Positions 35,687-45,868 of a DNA stretch of 64,000 bases are shown one piece after another; within the stretch, counting starts at the first letter, position 1, and each line of letters starts with the position of its first letter. The translations under genes were made by a program, and so were the position numbers. The notes below the pieces were generated by a model that did no database searches, was not told the DNA's origin, and saw only the letters and a list, made by a program, of their open reading frames with translations. This stretch comes from JACDBZ01 sp036262075 (lineage in GTDB: Bacteria > Chloroflexota > Limnocylindria > QHBO01): NCBI GenBank assembly GCA_036262075.1, contig DATAJO010000022.1, positions 62,001-126,000 of the forward strand, given 5' to 3'.

Positions 35687-36073
35687 ATGTCGAACCAGCG
35701 TGTCTACACCCCCGATGAGGCACGCGCGCTCCTGCCGTCGGTGCGCGCCATCCTCATCCAGCTCGCCCTCGAGCGACAGGCCGCCGATACGGCCCACGCC
35801 GCCCTCCACGGGCAGCTCGCCGCCGGCCCCGGCGTGCCGCCCCGGCGCGAGCGGCTGGAGGCCGAGACGGCCGAACGACGCGAGCGGGCCAGGATGCTGC
35901 TCGACCACCTCGAGGGCCTGGGCATCGTCGTGCGCGACCTGACCACCGGCCTCGTCGACTTCCCGACCGAGCGCGACGGGCAGCCGGCCTGGCTGTGCTG
36001 GCGGCTGGACGACGCCGAGCTCGGCTGGTGGCACACGACGCGCGAGGGCTACGCGTCGCGGCGACCGCTCTGA
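35687..36073 (+). CDS. DUF2203 family protein
   Basis: 128 residues. N-terminal YTPDEARALLPSVRAI and C-terminal GLVDFPTERDGQPAWLCWRLDDAELGWWHTTREGYASRRPL match the conserved DUF2203 pattern, with a helical middle. Function unknown; it overlaps nothing and is three bases from the PfkB gene, suggesting cotranscription. Confidence 0.85.
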   Translation: MSNQRVYTPDEARALLPSVRAILIQLALERQAADTAHAALHGQLAAGPGVPPRRERLEAETAERRERARMLLDHLEGLGIVVRDLTTGLVDFPTERDGQPAWLCWRLDDAELGWWHTTREGYASRRPL

Positions 36074-36075
36074 GC

Positions 36076-36975
36076 ATGGCCGGCATCCTCGTCCTCGGCG
36101 ACGCCCTCCTCGACGTGCATGCCACGCCCAGGGAGCCGATGCGTCCCGGCGGCGACGTCCCGGCCGACGTCCGGCTCGGGGTCGGCGGGCAGGGAGCGAA
36201 CGTCGCCGTCCGGCTCGCACGGCGGGGGCGCTCCGTCCGGCTCGCCTGCGCCGTCGGCGACGACGTCGCCGCGCCGCTCGTGCGTGACGCGCTGTATCGG
36301 GCCGGGGTGTCGGTCGTGCCGATGCCGGCCCGTGCGACCGGATCGGTGGTCATCCTCCTCGACGCCGCCGGCGAGCGGACGATGCTCAGCGACCGCGTCC
36401 CGTTCGCCTCGGCCGCGGCCGCGCGCCTGCCGGAGCTCGCGCCGGCCGCCGACTGGATCGTCGTGTCGGGCTACCTGCTCGAGGAGCCCCGCCAGCCGCT
36501 CGCGGCCGCCGCCATGGGCTCCGCGCGCCGCATGCTCGTCGGCTGCCCGTTCCGTGATGCCGATGCCTGGCGCGCCGGCCTGCTGGCACTCGCCCCCGAC
36601 CTCCTCGTCCTCAACCGTCGGGAGGCGGCGTCACTCGTCGACCTGCCGCCCGATCGCTCGCCCGCCGAGCTGGCCACGACCCTCGCGCCGCTGACCGAGG
36701 GCACGACCGTCGTCGTCACCGACGGGGCGGGGGTGGCGGCGGCGACCGGCACGGACCCGGCCATCGAGACCGCGACGCCTGCGGGCGACGGCGTCATCGA
36801 CACGACCGGCGCCGGCGACGCGTTCGCCGCCACGCTCCTCGCCGAGGTCCACGCGGCCTGGCCGCCGTCCGCCGAGGCGCTTCGCGCGGCGATGGTCCGC
36901 GCCGGCACGGTCGCCTCGCAGGTGGCGCGCGTCGTCGGCGCGCAGACGCCCGTCCCGGCGGAGGAGACGGCGTGA
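36076..36975 (+). CDS. psuK: PfkB-family sugar kinase, probably pseudouridine kinase
   Basis: 299 residues from ATG 36076. N-terminal LVLGDALLDVHA, substrate motif GVGGQGANVAVRLARRG, and the PfkB signature with catalytic Asp DTTGAGDAFAATLL. GTGA overlap with the pseudouridine-5'-phosphate glycosidase gene makes pseudouridine the most likely substrate; sequence alone would also allow ribokinase-like use. Confidence 0.85.
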   Translation: MAGILVLGDALLDVHATPREPMRPGGDVPADVRLGVGGQGANVAVRLARRGRSVRLACAVGDDVAAPLVRDALYRAGVSVVPMPARATGSVVILLDAAGERTMLSDRVPFASAAAARLPELAPAADWIVVSGYLLEEPRQPLAAAAMGSARRMLVGCPFRDADAWRAGLLALAPDLLVLNRREAASLVDLPPDRSPAELATTLAPLTEGTTVVVTDGAGVAAATGTDPAIETATPAGDGVIDTTGAGDAFAATLLAEVHAAWPPSAEALRAAMVRAGTVASQVARVVGAQTPVPAEETA

Positions 36976-37880
36976 CCGCGCCGCTCCTCGTCTCGGACGA
37001 AATCGCCGACGCGCTCGCCGGCGGCCGGCCCGTCGTGGCGCTCGAGTCGAGCCTCGTGGCGCAGGGCCTCCCGGCGCCGCACAACCTCGAGACGGCGCTC
37101 GCCTCGGAGGAGGCGGTCCGCGCCGCCGGCGCGGTGCCGGCCACGACGGCGATCGAGGACGGCCGCCTCGTCGTCGGCGTGGCGCGCGACCTCCTCGAGC
37201 GCCTCGCCGATCCCGAGCGGCAGGTCGCGAAGGCCGCGTCGCGCGACCTCGGCCCGCTGCTCGCCGCCCGGCGCCTGGCCTCGACGACGGTGAGCGCCAC
37301 GATGCGCATCGCCCACGCCGCGGGGATCGGGATCATGGCCACCGGCGGCATCGGCGGCGTCCATCGCGGGGCGGCGACGAGCTTCGACGTCTCCGGCGAC
37401 GTCGACGAGCTGGCGGCCACGCCGGTGGCGGTCGTCTGCTCGGGGGCGAAGTCGATCCTCGACCTGCCGGCCACGCTCGAGCTGCTCGAGACCCGGCGCG
37501 TGCCGGTCGTCGGCTACGGCACCGACACCCTGCCGGCGTTCTACTCGACGAGCTCCGGCCTCCCGATCAACCACCGCGTCGACACGCCGGAAGCGGCGGC
37601 CGCGGCCATCGCGGCGCATCGCGGCCTGCCGGGCGCGGCGGGCTTCCTCCTCGTCCAGCCGCCGCCGGCGGACCTCGCCATCGATGCCGCCGAGGTCGAC
37701 GCCTGGGTGGCCGATGCCCTCGCCGACGCCGACGCCCGCGGCATCCGCGGTGGCGCCGTCACCCCGCACCTGCTGTCGTGGCTGGCACGCGCGTCCGCGG
37801 GCCGGACGCTCGGGGTGAACGTGGCGCTCATCATCGCGAACGCTCGGACGGCCGGCGCGGTCGCATCGGCCTTGACCTGA
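36972..37880 (+). CDS. psuG: Pseudouridine-5'-phosphate glycosidase
   Basis: 302 residues from GTG 36972. Cleaves pseudouridine 5'-phosphate to uracil and ribose 5-phosphate. VVALESSLVAQGLP with the catalytic Glu, ATGGIGGVHRGA, VVCSGAKSILDLPATLE (catalytic Lys) and VPVVGYGTDTLPAFYS are diagnostic. Operon with psuK for pseudouridine breakdown. Confidence 0.95.
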   Translation: MTAPLLVSDEIADALAGGRPVVALESSLVAQGLPAPHNLETALASEEAVRAAGAVPATTAIEDGRLVVGVARDLLERLADPERQVAKAASRDLGPLLAARRLASTTVSATMRIAHAAGIGIMATGGIGGVHRGAATSFDVSGDVDELAATPVAVVCSGAKSILDLPATLELLETRRVPVVGYGTDTLPAFYSTSSGLPINHRVDTPEAAAAAIAAHRGLPGAAGFLLVQPPPADLAIDAAEVDAWVADALADADARGIRGGAVTPHLLSWLARASAGRTLGVNVALIIANARTAGAVASALT

Positions 37881-37921
37881 TCTCACCGCGGGGTATGCTC
37901 GCCCCGACGCCGTCAGGCGTC
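37872..37921 (+). promoter_or_regulatory. Promoter and leader hairpin upstream of 37944 gene
   Basis: TTGACC (37872-37877) and TATGCT (37894-37899) with a 16-base spacer make a good promoter starting at the end of psuG. A perfect 6-bp hairpin GACGCC-GTCA-GGCGTC (37906-37921) begins the transcript. Confidence 0.55.
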
Positions 37922-37943
37922 AGGAGCGGAGGGATTCCCGGGC

Positions 37944-38438
37944 ATGCGCATCTACGACGGCAGCCCTCGCCAGGACTGGGAGGAGGTCCTGCGCTCGATC
38001 GGCGCGTTCGTCGACAGCGAGCACCTCAAGGAGATCCTCCTCCTCGAGCTCGAGGGCGGGTTCCTGCTCCAGGGCATCGGCCTGTCGTCCGGTGGCAGCG
38101 ACAGCGACCAGCTCGGATCGGTGACGAAGCGGACCTACGAGCTGACCGACGACCAGGTCGCCGAACTCATGGACGCCCGCAGCTCGAAGCGCGGCTCGGC
38201 GGACTCGGACGTGCCGGCGCCGGACCTCACGAACTACTACGAGCTCGGGATGCGGGTCATCGGCGCCTTCATCGACACCCAGCGGGCGCACGACGCCTTC
38301 CTGTTCGAGCAGGACGGATCGTTCGTCCTGCGGCTGTTCGCGATGACCGGCACGCGGAGCGCCGGCCACCAGCTGTCCGAGTTCACCCGGGACGAGATCT
38401 TGGCTATGATCCAGTCCGCACCTGAGCAACGACAGTAA
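37944..38438 (+). CDS. Hypothetical protein with internal repeat
   Basis: 164 residues, acidic, no TM or signal. Two half-repeats are visible: RSIGAFVDSEHLKEILLLELEGGFLLQGI and MRVIGAFIDTQRAHDAFLFEQDGSFVLRL. It looks like a duplicated small alpha/beta unit. No family recognised. Followed 43 bases later by a 50-residue membrane protein, likely in one transcript. Confidence 0.7.
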   Translation: MRIYDGSPRQDWEEVLRSIGAFVDSEHLKEILLLELEGGFLLQGIGLSSGGSDSDQLGSVTKRTYELTDDQVAELMDARSSKRGSADSDVPAPDLTNYYELGMRVIGAFIDTQRAHDAFLFEQDGSFVLRLFAMTGTRSAGHQLSEFTRDEILAMIQSAPEQRQ

Positions 38439-38481
38439 GGTCGCCGGGCCCAAGCGGCGCCGCAGCAGCTAGGAGATCCCG

Positions 38482-38634
38482 ATGAAGGCGCTCAAGGTCC
38501 TTCTCATCAGCCTGGCCGCCCTCCTCGCGGCGGTCATCGTCATCCCGCTCACCATCCTTGCCGGCCTGTTCGTGTGGCTGAAGCTCACCGAGGAGACCGA
38601 CGAGGAGGAGATGGAGCTCGACGACGCGGTCTGA
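38482..38634 (+). CDS. 50-residue single-TM protein with acidic tail
   Basis: MKALKVLLISLAALLAA begins a strongly hydrophobic helix to about residue 34, followed by a highly acidic C-terminus (TEETDEEEMELDDAV). AGGAG lies seven bases before the ATG. The strong ribosome site and clean domain structure support a real gene; function unknown. Confidence 0.65.
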   Translation: MKALKVLLISLAALLAAVIVIPLTILAGLFVWLKLTEETDEEEMELDDAV

Positions 38635-38639
38635 CCCGC

Positions 38640-39216
38640 GCTGAAACCCATCGCATATCGCCGCTCGCCGGTCGCAGCGCGCCGGTGCTGGTGCCGATGC
38701 CGGCGCCGATGCCGGCCGTGGCAGGCGTCTGCCGAGCCGCGCGCCCTCACCTCGCCGATCGCCATCGCCTGCGCCGGTGCCTGCGCCGATGCGGGCCGTG
38801 GCAGGCGTATGGACAGCTCAACGGCCGATTTGCGGGTCGCTCCCTGCCAACCGGCACCCTGACCGGTCGTCTCGCGGCCTCCAGGCTGCATTTCGGCGGC
38901 TGAAGCGCCGATACGCCTGCCGCCAGCCACACCCGTGCGCCCGCGGCCGAGCCACGCGCCCTCACCTCGCCGATCGCCTTTGCTGGTGCCGATGCCAGCG
39001 CCGATGCCGGCCGTGGCAGGCGTATGGACAGCTCAACGGCCGATTTGCGGGTCGCTCCCTGCCAACCGGCACCCTGACCGGTCGTCTCGCGGCCTCCGGG
39101 CTGCATTTCGGCGGCTGAAGCGCCGATAGGCCTGCCGCCAGCCACACTCGTGCGCCGCGCGCCAGCCACACGCGCGCGAGCGGCGCGCCAGCCACACTCA
39201 TGCGCCGCGCGCCAGC
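38640..39216. repeat. 215-bp tandem repeat with palindromic core
   Basis: 577 bases without a convincing gene. Two near-identical units of 215 bp, 38741-38955 and 38956-39170, plus a partial copy of the start at 38686-38740 and short GCCAGCCACAC repeats at the right end. Inside each unit lies a 122-bp imperfect palindrome bounded by 11-bp inverted repeats GGCAGGCGTAT (38800-38810) and ATACGCCTGCC (38911-38921); in copy 2 the right arm has one mismatch (39126-39136). The apex contains ACCGG...CCGGT. Frames are open on both strands only because of GC content. Confidence 0.75.
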
Positions 39217-40041
39217 TCAGCCGGTGGCAAGGGCCCAGGCAGCGGTCCAGCACACGGCGGCGACGAGCATTCCGGCCCACAGCGCGCCCGGCCCGCGCAC
39301 CCCTGCCGCAACCGCCGCGAGGCCGATGCCACCGAGCGCCAGCGCCGGCCACGACGTCATGCCGCCGGCGATGAGCCAGGCGCCGACCGCCACGCCGACG
39401 AGCATGGCCAGGCCCCAGGCCAGCCGGAAGGCCCGATCCCGGCCGATCGCGTGCGCGAAGCTGCGTGAGCCCTGGGCCGCATCGGCCTCGAAGTCGCGCA
39501 GGACGTTGGCGACGTGGGCCGCCGCGGCGAACGGCGCGGCGAGGAGCGGCGCGACCGCCACGCGTGCCAGGTCGACGCCGACGCCGGTCGCGATCCAGAT
39601 CGGCAGGATGCCGAAGCTCACGACGTAGGGCAGCACCGAGAACGGCGTCCGCGACAGCCACAGGTTGTACGCCGTGGCCGATGCGGTGGCCACCAGCCCG
39701 AGCGCCAGGAACGCCCAGCCGATGCCCAGCGAGGCGACGATCTGGAGGGCGAGCCCGAACGAGGCGATCCACACCGCGGTGCCGGGCGAGAGGTCGCCTC
39801 CGGCCAGCGGCTTCTCGATGCGCCCGGCCGCCGCGTCACGGACGCGGTCGACCAGGTCGTTCGTGGCGCCGACGAAGATCTGCGAGCCGAGGACGGCGGC
39901 CACGACGAGCAGCCACTCGGAGCCGATCGGCCGGCCTGCCTGCGCCAGCAGGATCGCCCCGAGCGCACCGGACAGTGCCGTGACGGCGAGCGTCGGCGCG
40001 GGATGGACGACGCGCAGCGCGGCGAGGAGGGCGGCGAGCAT
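39217..40041 (-). CDS. UbiA-family prenyltransferase
   Basis: 274 residues, about eight TM helices, from ATG 40041. First Asp-rich motif NDLVDRVRD (NDxxDxxxD) and second motif DFEADAAQGSRSFAHAIGR bind Mg-prenyl diphosphate. Joins an isoprenoid chain to an acceptor such as a quinone ring, heme or lipid; acceptor unknown. Downstream of it lies the repeat block, so its terminator may be in that DNA. Confidence 0.88.
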   Translation of the reverse strand: MLAALLAALRVVHPAPTLAVTALSGALGAILLAQAGRPIGSEWLLVVAAVLGSQIFVGATNDLVDRVRDAAAGRIEKPLAGGDLSPGTAVWIASFGLALQIVASLGIGWAFLALGLVATASATAYNLWLSRTPFSVLPYVVSFGILPIWIATGVGVDLARVAVAPLLAAPFAAAAHVANVLRDFEADAAQGSRSFAHAIGRDRAFRLAWGLAMLVGVAVGAWLIAGGMTSWPALALGGIGLAAVAAGVRGPGALWAGMLVAAVCWTAAWALATG

Positions 40042-40184
40042 GGCGGCATCGTACGGCCGCGGCCGTGGGCCGACGGTGGGACCGGCGGCGCGCGCCCGGT
40101 GGAACCGGACGTGCAAGGTCGACGGGCGAGGCGTCACGCCGCGTGGCGTCGGCCCATCCCCGCACCCGCACGGAGCCTGCCCTC

Positions 40185-40748
40185 GTGACGTTGATTCCCT
40201 TCCAGCGCATGACCATGCCCGCGTCGCTCGTGCTCGTCGCCCTGGTGATCGCGGCCTGCCAGAGCGGCGACGACACCTCGCCGTCGCCCTCCGAGGCGAT
40301 GGTGAGCCTCGCGCCCGCCAGCGCATCGGCGAGCGTCGCCGCCAGTGCCGATGCCAGCGACACGGCCAGCGCCGGGGCCGGCGAGGAGACGAGCGTCTTC
40401 GACCTCGAGGTCGGCGACTGCTTCACCGCGGACAGCACGCAGCTCGAGACCGTCCTCGTCGTCGACTGCGAGGCGGCGCACGTCTTCGAGGTCTACGAGG
40501 TCAGCGACGTGGGCGGCGCGGAGGATCCGTTCCCGGGCGAGACCGAGGTGCAGCAGTCCGCGACCGCGGCGTGCGAGGCCGCCTTCAAGCCGTACGTCGG
40601 CACCGGCTACCAGGACTCGATCTGGTACGTGACGACGATCCCGCCGAATGAGCAGACGTGGGAGGAGGGCGATCGCGAGGTCGTGTGCCTGCTCCACACG
40701 CAGGAGGCCACGGAGGTCACCGGCTCGGCCGAGGGATCGGGCGAGTAG
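40185..40748 (+). CDS. Lipoprotein with septum-formation-type domain
   Basis: 187 residues from GTG 40185; ATG 40209 would leave no charge before the hydrophobic segment. Lipobox LVIAAC, a Ser/Ala linker, then FDLEVGDCFTADST...VDCEAAHVFEVYEV...ACEAAFKPYVG, matching the Cys-x-D...C-x3-H pattern of the septum-formation family (PF13845). Exact role unknown. Divergent from UbiA. Confidence 0.75.
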   Translation: MTLIPFQRMTMPASLVLVALVIAACQSGDDTSPSPSEAMVSLAPASASASVAASADASDTASAGAGEETSVFDLEVGDCFTADSTQLETVLVVDCEAAHVFEVYEVSDVGGAEDPFPGETEVQQSATAACEAAFKPYVGTGYQDSIWYVTTIPPNEQTWEEGDREVVCLLHTQEATEVTGSAEGSGE

Positions 40749-40775
40749 CCAGCCCCTTCGACGCCGATTGCGACC

Positions 40776-40841
40776 ACCGATGGATCGGTCAGCCGGATGC
40801 ACGAGGCCGTCCTGGTGCGCGCTATGACCGATCTATCGGTC
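40776..40841. terminator. Two ACCGATnnATCGGT palindromes between convergent genes
   Basis: ACCGAT-GG-ATCGGT (40776-40789) and GACCGAT-CT-ATCGGTC (40826-40841) are perfect short palindromes between the convergent lipoprotein and DUF2087 genes. They could be bidirectional terminators without T tracts or protein sites; related copies occur at 59719-59730 and 59780-59794. Confidence 0.4.
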
Positions 40842-41150
40842 AGGCGGCGGCGACGAACCGCCGTCGGGCATCGGGCGCTCGCGCCAGTACGCCCCGTTGC
40901 GGCGCCCGAGGTAGCCGAGGTCGACGAGGAGGCGCCGCAGGGTCGCCGGATCGGGCGCGTCGTCGGCGAGGATCGCGTTCACCTCGCGCTCGTCGTAGAG
41001 GCGGTCACGCTCGAACCGATGGGCCAGGAAGTCGCAGGCCGCGAGGAGGAGCGGGCGCCGGCGGGGGAGGGCGATGAGGCATCCGTCGCGCACGAACGCA
41101 CGGCGCAGGTGCTCGTGCGGATCGCGGGAGGCGCTGCGGGTGGCGGTCAT
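40833..41150 (-). CDS. DUF2087-family protein
   Basis: 105 residues from ATG 41150; a much longer antisense frame through pyrG is spurious. RFERDRLYDEREVNAILAD...DPATLRRLLVDLGYLGRRNGAYWRER matches the DUF2087 pattern Y-x-E-x-EVN...LRR-x-LVD-x-G-x-L-x-R. Often linked to regulators; probably a small DNA-binding or partner protein. Confidence 0.8.
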   Translation of the reverse strand: MTATRSASRDPHEHLRRAFVRDGCLIALPRRRPLLLAACDFLAHRFERDRLYDEREVNAILADDAPDPATLRRLLVDLGYLGRRNGAYWRERPMPDGGSSPPPDR

Positions 41151-41186
41151 CGGTCGGAACCGTACACCGATCGGCCGCGGGTGCGG

Positions 41187-41192
41187 TATGAT
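41187..41192 (+). promoter_or_regulatory. Candidate -10 for pyrG
   Basis: TATGAT about 95 bases upstream of the pyrG ATG in a divergent gap (41151-41285). The leader is long, as expected if pyrG is controlled by initiation or attenuation, but I see no T tract or C-rich start that would prove it. Confidence 0.35.
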
Positions 41193-41285
41193 CGGGTCCC
41201 GAGTGGCGCATGGCGACGCCGCTCGCGCGCGGCCTCCGGATCCACCACCCGCCGCCCGAGCCACCGCTAGGTGCACAGACGACCG

Positions 41286-42986
<1,701 letters not shown>

Positions 42987-44165
42987 ATGCCCACCTCCAC
43001 CGCCCGCCGACGCCGATCAACCCCGCGACCCGGCCACGAGCTGGCCGTCGTGCCCGACACCGCGGACCTCGACCGTCGCATCGCCGCCGCACGCGCGGCC
43101 ACGCGCATCCTGTGGCGCGGCGAGGAGGTGCCGCTCGACGACGTTCCCGAACGCATCGCGCGCATCCCGCTCCGGGAGCTGCGCGAGCGGCTGTTCATGG
43201 CCTACCGCGAGGCGCTCGAGGCCCTCAACCCGCTGTACCTCGAGCGGCTGGCGGCATGGACCGCGGAGGGCGACGTCAACGAGAAGGCCGCCGCGTCGGC
43301 CACCGACCCGCGCCAGCTGGCGGTCGACCTCGAGCGCTTCGTGCTCCATTCCGAGACGCCGTACTACGCGGCCCTGCGCCGCGACCTCGCCCTCCTCGAC
43401 ATCGAGCAGGGCGACGGCACGGAGGCCGACCTGTGGCGCGTCGCGAACGGCGCGGCCTGGGCCCACTGGTTCGGCCCGCGCGAGGTCGATCGGGCCATCG
43501 CCGCCACCGGCCGGACGAGCGGGGTCGGGGGCGGCTTCGAGGGCTGGCGGGCCGCCGAGTCCCGGCTCGGCGGCGCCGGTGCCGACCGCAGCGCCGGCAC
43601 GGCGGCCGTGGACGGGGCGTACGCCACGATCGTCGGCTCGCCGCGCTGGCTGGGCGAGGAGCTCGGGGTGGACGCCGAGGAGGTGCCCGGCCTCGTGGAC
43701 TTCGTCGCCTTCGTCCGGCTGTGGCGGCTGCGCCGGCTCATCGGCCTGCTCCAGTACGAGCTGCGGCTGTTCGCCACGCCCGACGAGCCGGCGCTGTGCC
43801 GCGCGTACTTCGCGGGCATGGTCGGCCATATCACCGGCGTGCTCGTGCCGGAGGAGGCGTTCCTCGCCGACGTGCCGGCGCCATTCGCATCGGTGAGGGC
43901 GATCGAGGAGACGATCCTGGCGGCCCAGGTGGTCGACGCGCTCGAGCACCGCTTCGGGGAGACGTGGTGGCGCGAGCCGGCGGCACGGGAGCTGACCGGG
44001 AGCATTGGTGCAGCCACGAGTACCGAGGACGTGCTTGCGCAACTCGGGTATGATTCACTGGACTGGAGACCCGTCCTGCGTCAGATCCGGACGCGGCTCA
44101 TCGGTGAGATGAGCGGATACGGGGGCCCCAACATCACCACTCGAGCCGGGACCCGCAAGGTCTAG
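42987..44165 (+). CDS. Conserved-looking protein of unknown function coupled to pyrG
   Basis: 392 residues, mostly helical, no TM. Basic N-terminus, then YREALEALNPLYLERLAAW, and near the end VVDALEHRFGETWWREPAARELTGSIGA and YDSLDWRPVLRQIRTRLIGEMSGYGGPNI. The overall layout recalls helical peptidases of the M3/M32 type, but no HExxH is present, so no enzyme call is made. Starts directly after the pyrG stop. Confidence 0.7.
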   Translation: MPTSTARRRRSTPRPGHELAVVPDTADLDRRIAAARAATRILWRGEEVPLDDVPERIARIPLRELRERLFMAYREALEALNPLYLERLAAWTAEGDVNEKAAASATDPRQLAVDLERFVLHSETPYYAALRRDLALLDIEQGDGTEADLWRVANGAAWAHWFGPREVDRAIAATGRTSGVGGGFEGWRAAESRLGGAGADRSAGTAAVDGAYATIVGSPRWLGEELGVDAEEVPGLVDFVAFVRLWRLRRLIGLLQYELRLFATPDEPALCRAYFAGMVGHITGVLVPEEAFLADVPAPFASVRAIEETILAAQVVDALEHRFGETWWREPAARELTGSIGAATSTEDVLAQLGYDSLDWRPVLRQIRTRLIGEMSGYGGPNITTRAGTRKV

Positions 44166-44171
44166 CACCGC

Positions 44172-44372
44172 GTGACCCACCGCGGTCCCGATCCCGAGGC
44201 CACGACCCCCCACCGTGCCGACGACAGGGTCGACCTGTTCAACTGCCGCACCTGCGCACGCTTCACCCGCTCGCTCATCCCGGATCGCGGGTGGTGCACC
44301 AGGGACGGCGCCCCCAAGCTCATCGAGGTCACGACCTACATGAAGCACTGCTGGCAGGCGAGGCGAGCATGA
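44172..44372 (+). CDS. Small Cys-rich protein (putative zinc-binding)
   Basis: 66 residues from GTG 44172. Four Cys in the pattern C-x2-C-x13-C...C (FNCRTCARFTRSL, GWCTRDG, MKHCWQ) suggest one metal site. Its stop overlaps the rho start as ATGA, which supports translation. Function unknown. Confidence 0.65.
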   Translation: MTHRGPDPEATTPHRADDRVDLFNCRTCARFTRSLIPDRGWCTRDGAPKLIEVTTYMKHCWQARRA

Positions 44373-45841
44373 ACGACGACGCGCGACCACAGCAGCAGCA
44401 GCAGCGTCGCCGCTCGCGCCGCCGCAACGACAACTCGTCCCGGCGCCAGCAGCAGCGGGGCGGGTTCACCCCGCGCCGCCGCAACGACTACGCCTCCGGG
44501 CAGTACTCGTCGATCTACACCGGTCCCTTCCCGACCGACCTCGACGAGCCGGCGATGAACCTCGCCGACCTCCAGGCCAAGCCGATCGAGGAGCTCCGCG
44601 AGCTCGCCGCCGAGCACGACATCGAGGGCCACGAGGAGATGGAGCACTCCGACCTCGTGCTCAAGCTCCTCGACGTCGTCCCGCTCGCGCCGAGCGGCTC
44701 GCAGCGCAACGGCGAGCCGGGCATGGCCGAGGGCGTGCTCGAGATCGTCGACGAGGGCTTCGGCTTCCTCCGGGTCAACGGCGTCATGCCGTCGCCGGAC
44801 GACATCTACGTCTCGACCTCCCAGGTCCGCCGCTTCGGCCTGCGCACCGGCGACCGCGTCACCGGCCAGACCCGCGCGCCGAAGGACCAGGAGAAGTACT
44901 GGGGCCTGCTGCGCGTCGACACCGTCAACGGCGTCGAGCCGGAGGTGGCCAAGCGCCGGCCGTACTTCGACAACCTCGTGCCGGTCTTCCCGGACGAGAT
45001 GTTCGACCTCGAGACCGATCAGAAGAACCTCACCCAGCGCCTGATCAACCTCATCAGCCCGATCGGCAAGGGCCAGCGCGGCCTCATCCTGTCGCCGGCC
45101 AAGGCGGGCAAGACGACCGTCCTCAAGCAGATCGCCGCCGGCATCACCGAGAACGCGCCGGAAGCGCTCCTCATGGTCGCCCTCATCGGCGAGCGCCCCG
45201 AGGAGGTCACCGACATGGAGCGCTCGGTCAACGGCGAGATCTACTCCTCGACCTTCGACGAGCCGACCGAGAACCACACCCGCGTCGCTGAGATGTGCCT
45301 CGAGATCGCGAAGCGCCAGGTCGAGACCGGCCGCGACGTCGTCATCCTGCTCGACTCGATCACCCGGCTGGCGCGGGCCTACAACCTCGCCCTGCCGGCG
45401 TCGGGCAAGACGCTGTCGGGCGGCGTCGACCCGGTGGCCCTCTACCCGCCGAAGCGATTCTTCGGCGCGGCACGGAACATCGAGAACGGCGGCTCGCTGA
45501 CGATCATCGCCACCTGCCTGGTCGACACCGGCTCGCGCATGGACGACGTGATCTACGAGGAGTTCAAGGGCACCGGAAACATGGAGCTGGCGCTGGATCG
45601 CAAGCTGAGCGAGAAGCGAATCTTCCCCGCCATCGACGTCCTGCGCTCCGGCACCCGTCGCGAGGAGCTGCTCCTCGACGAGAACACGCTGCGTATGGTC
45701 TGGACCATGCGTCGCATGCTCTCCGCCGTCGGGCCGAACGAGGGGATCGAGCTGCTCATGCAGCGGCTCGCCAAGACGAAGAACAACGCCGAGTTCCTCG
45801 TCTCGCTCACGAAGTCCGTCGAGGCCTCGGAGCGGCCCTGA
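44369..45841 (+). CDS. rho: Transcription termination factor Rho
   Basis: 490 residues from ATG 44369. A basic low-complexity head (QQQQQRRRSRRR, then RRQQQRGG; residues 8-32) precedes the Rho_N helix domain (MNLADLQAKPIEELRELA), the OB-fold RNA-binding domain (GVLEIVDEGFGFLRV...DDIYVSTSQVRRFGL) and the RecA-like motor with Walker A SPAKAGKTT (242-250), VALIGERPEEVTDMERSV, VILLDSITRLARAYN and DPVALYPPKRFFGAARN. Such Arg/Gln-rich heads aid RNA binding in high-GC bacteria. Confidence 0.97.
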   Translation: MNDDARPQQQQQRRRSRRRNDNSSRRQQQRGGFTPRRRNDYASGQYSSIYTGPFPTDLDEPAMNLADLQAKPIEELRELAAEHDIEGHEEMEHSDLVLKLLDVVPLAPSGSQRNGEPGMAEGVLEIVDEGFGFLRVNGVMPSPDDIYVSTSQVRRFGLRTGDRVTGQTRAPKDQEKYWGLLRVDTVNGVEPEVAKRRPYFDNLVPVFPDEMFDLETDQKNLTQRLINLISPIGKGQRGLILSPAKAGKTTVLKQIAAGITENAPEALLMVALIGERPEEVTDMERSVNGEIYSSTFDEPTENHTRVAEMCLEIAKRQVETGRDVVILLDSITRLARAYNLALPASGKTLSGGVDPVALYPPKRFFGAARNIENGGSLTIIATCLVDTGSRMDDVIYEEFKGTGNMELALDRKLSEKRIFPAIDVLRSGTRREELLLDENTLRMVWTMRRMLSAVGPNEGIELLMQRLAKTKNNAEFLVSLTKSVEASERP

Positions 45842-45868
45842 TCCACGTCCCGCGCCACTGACCGGCAC

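Noticed and set aside
38640..39216. CRISPR array
   Set aside because: Only two to three units, 215 bp period, no spacers of constant size, and no cas genes in the window.
38747..39772. Arg-rich minus-strand protein with QPGGRETTGQ repeats
   Set aside because: It arises from the tandem repeat and runs into the UbiA gene out of frame; no start or ribosome site.
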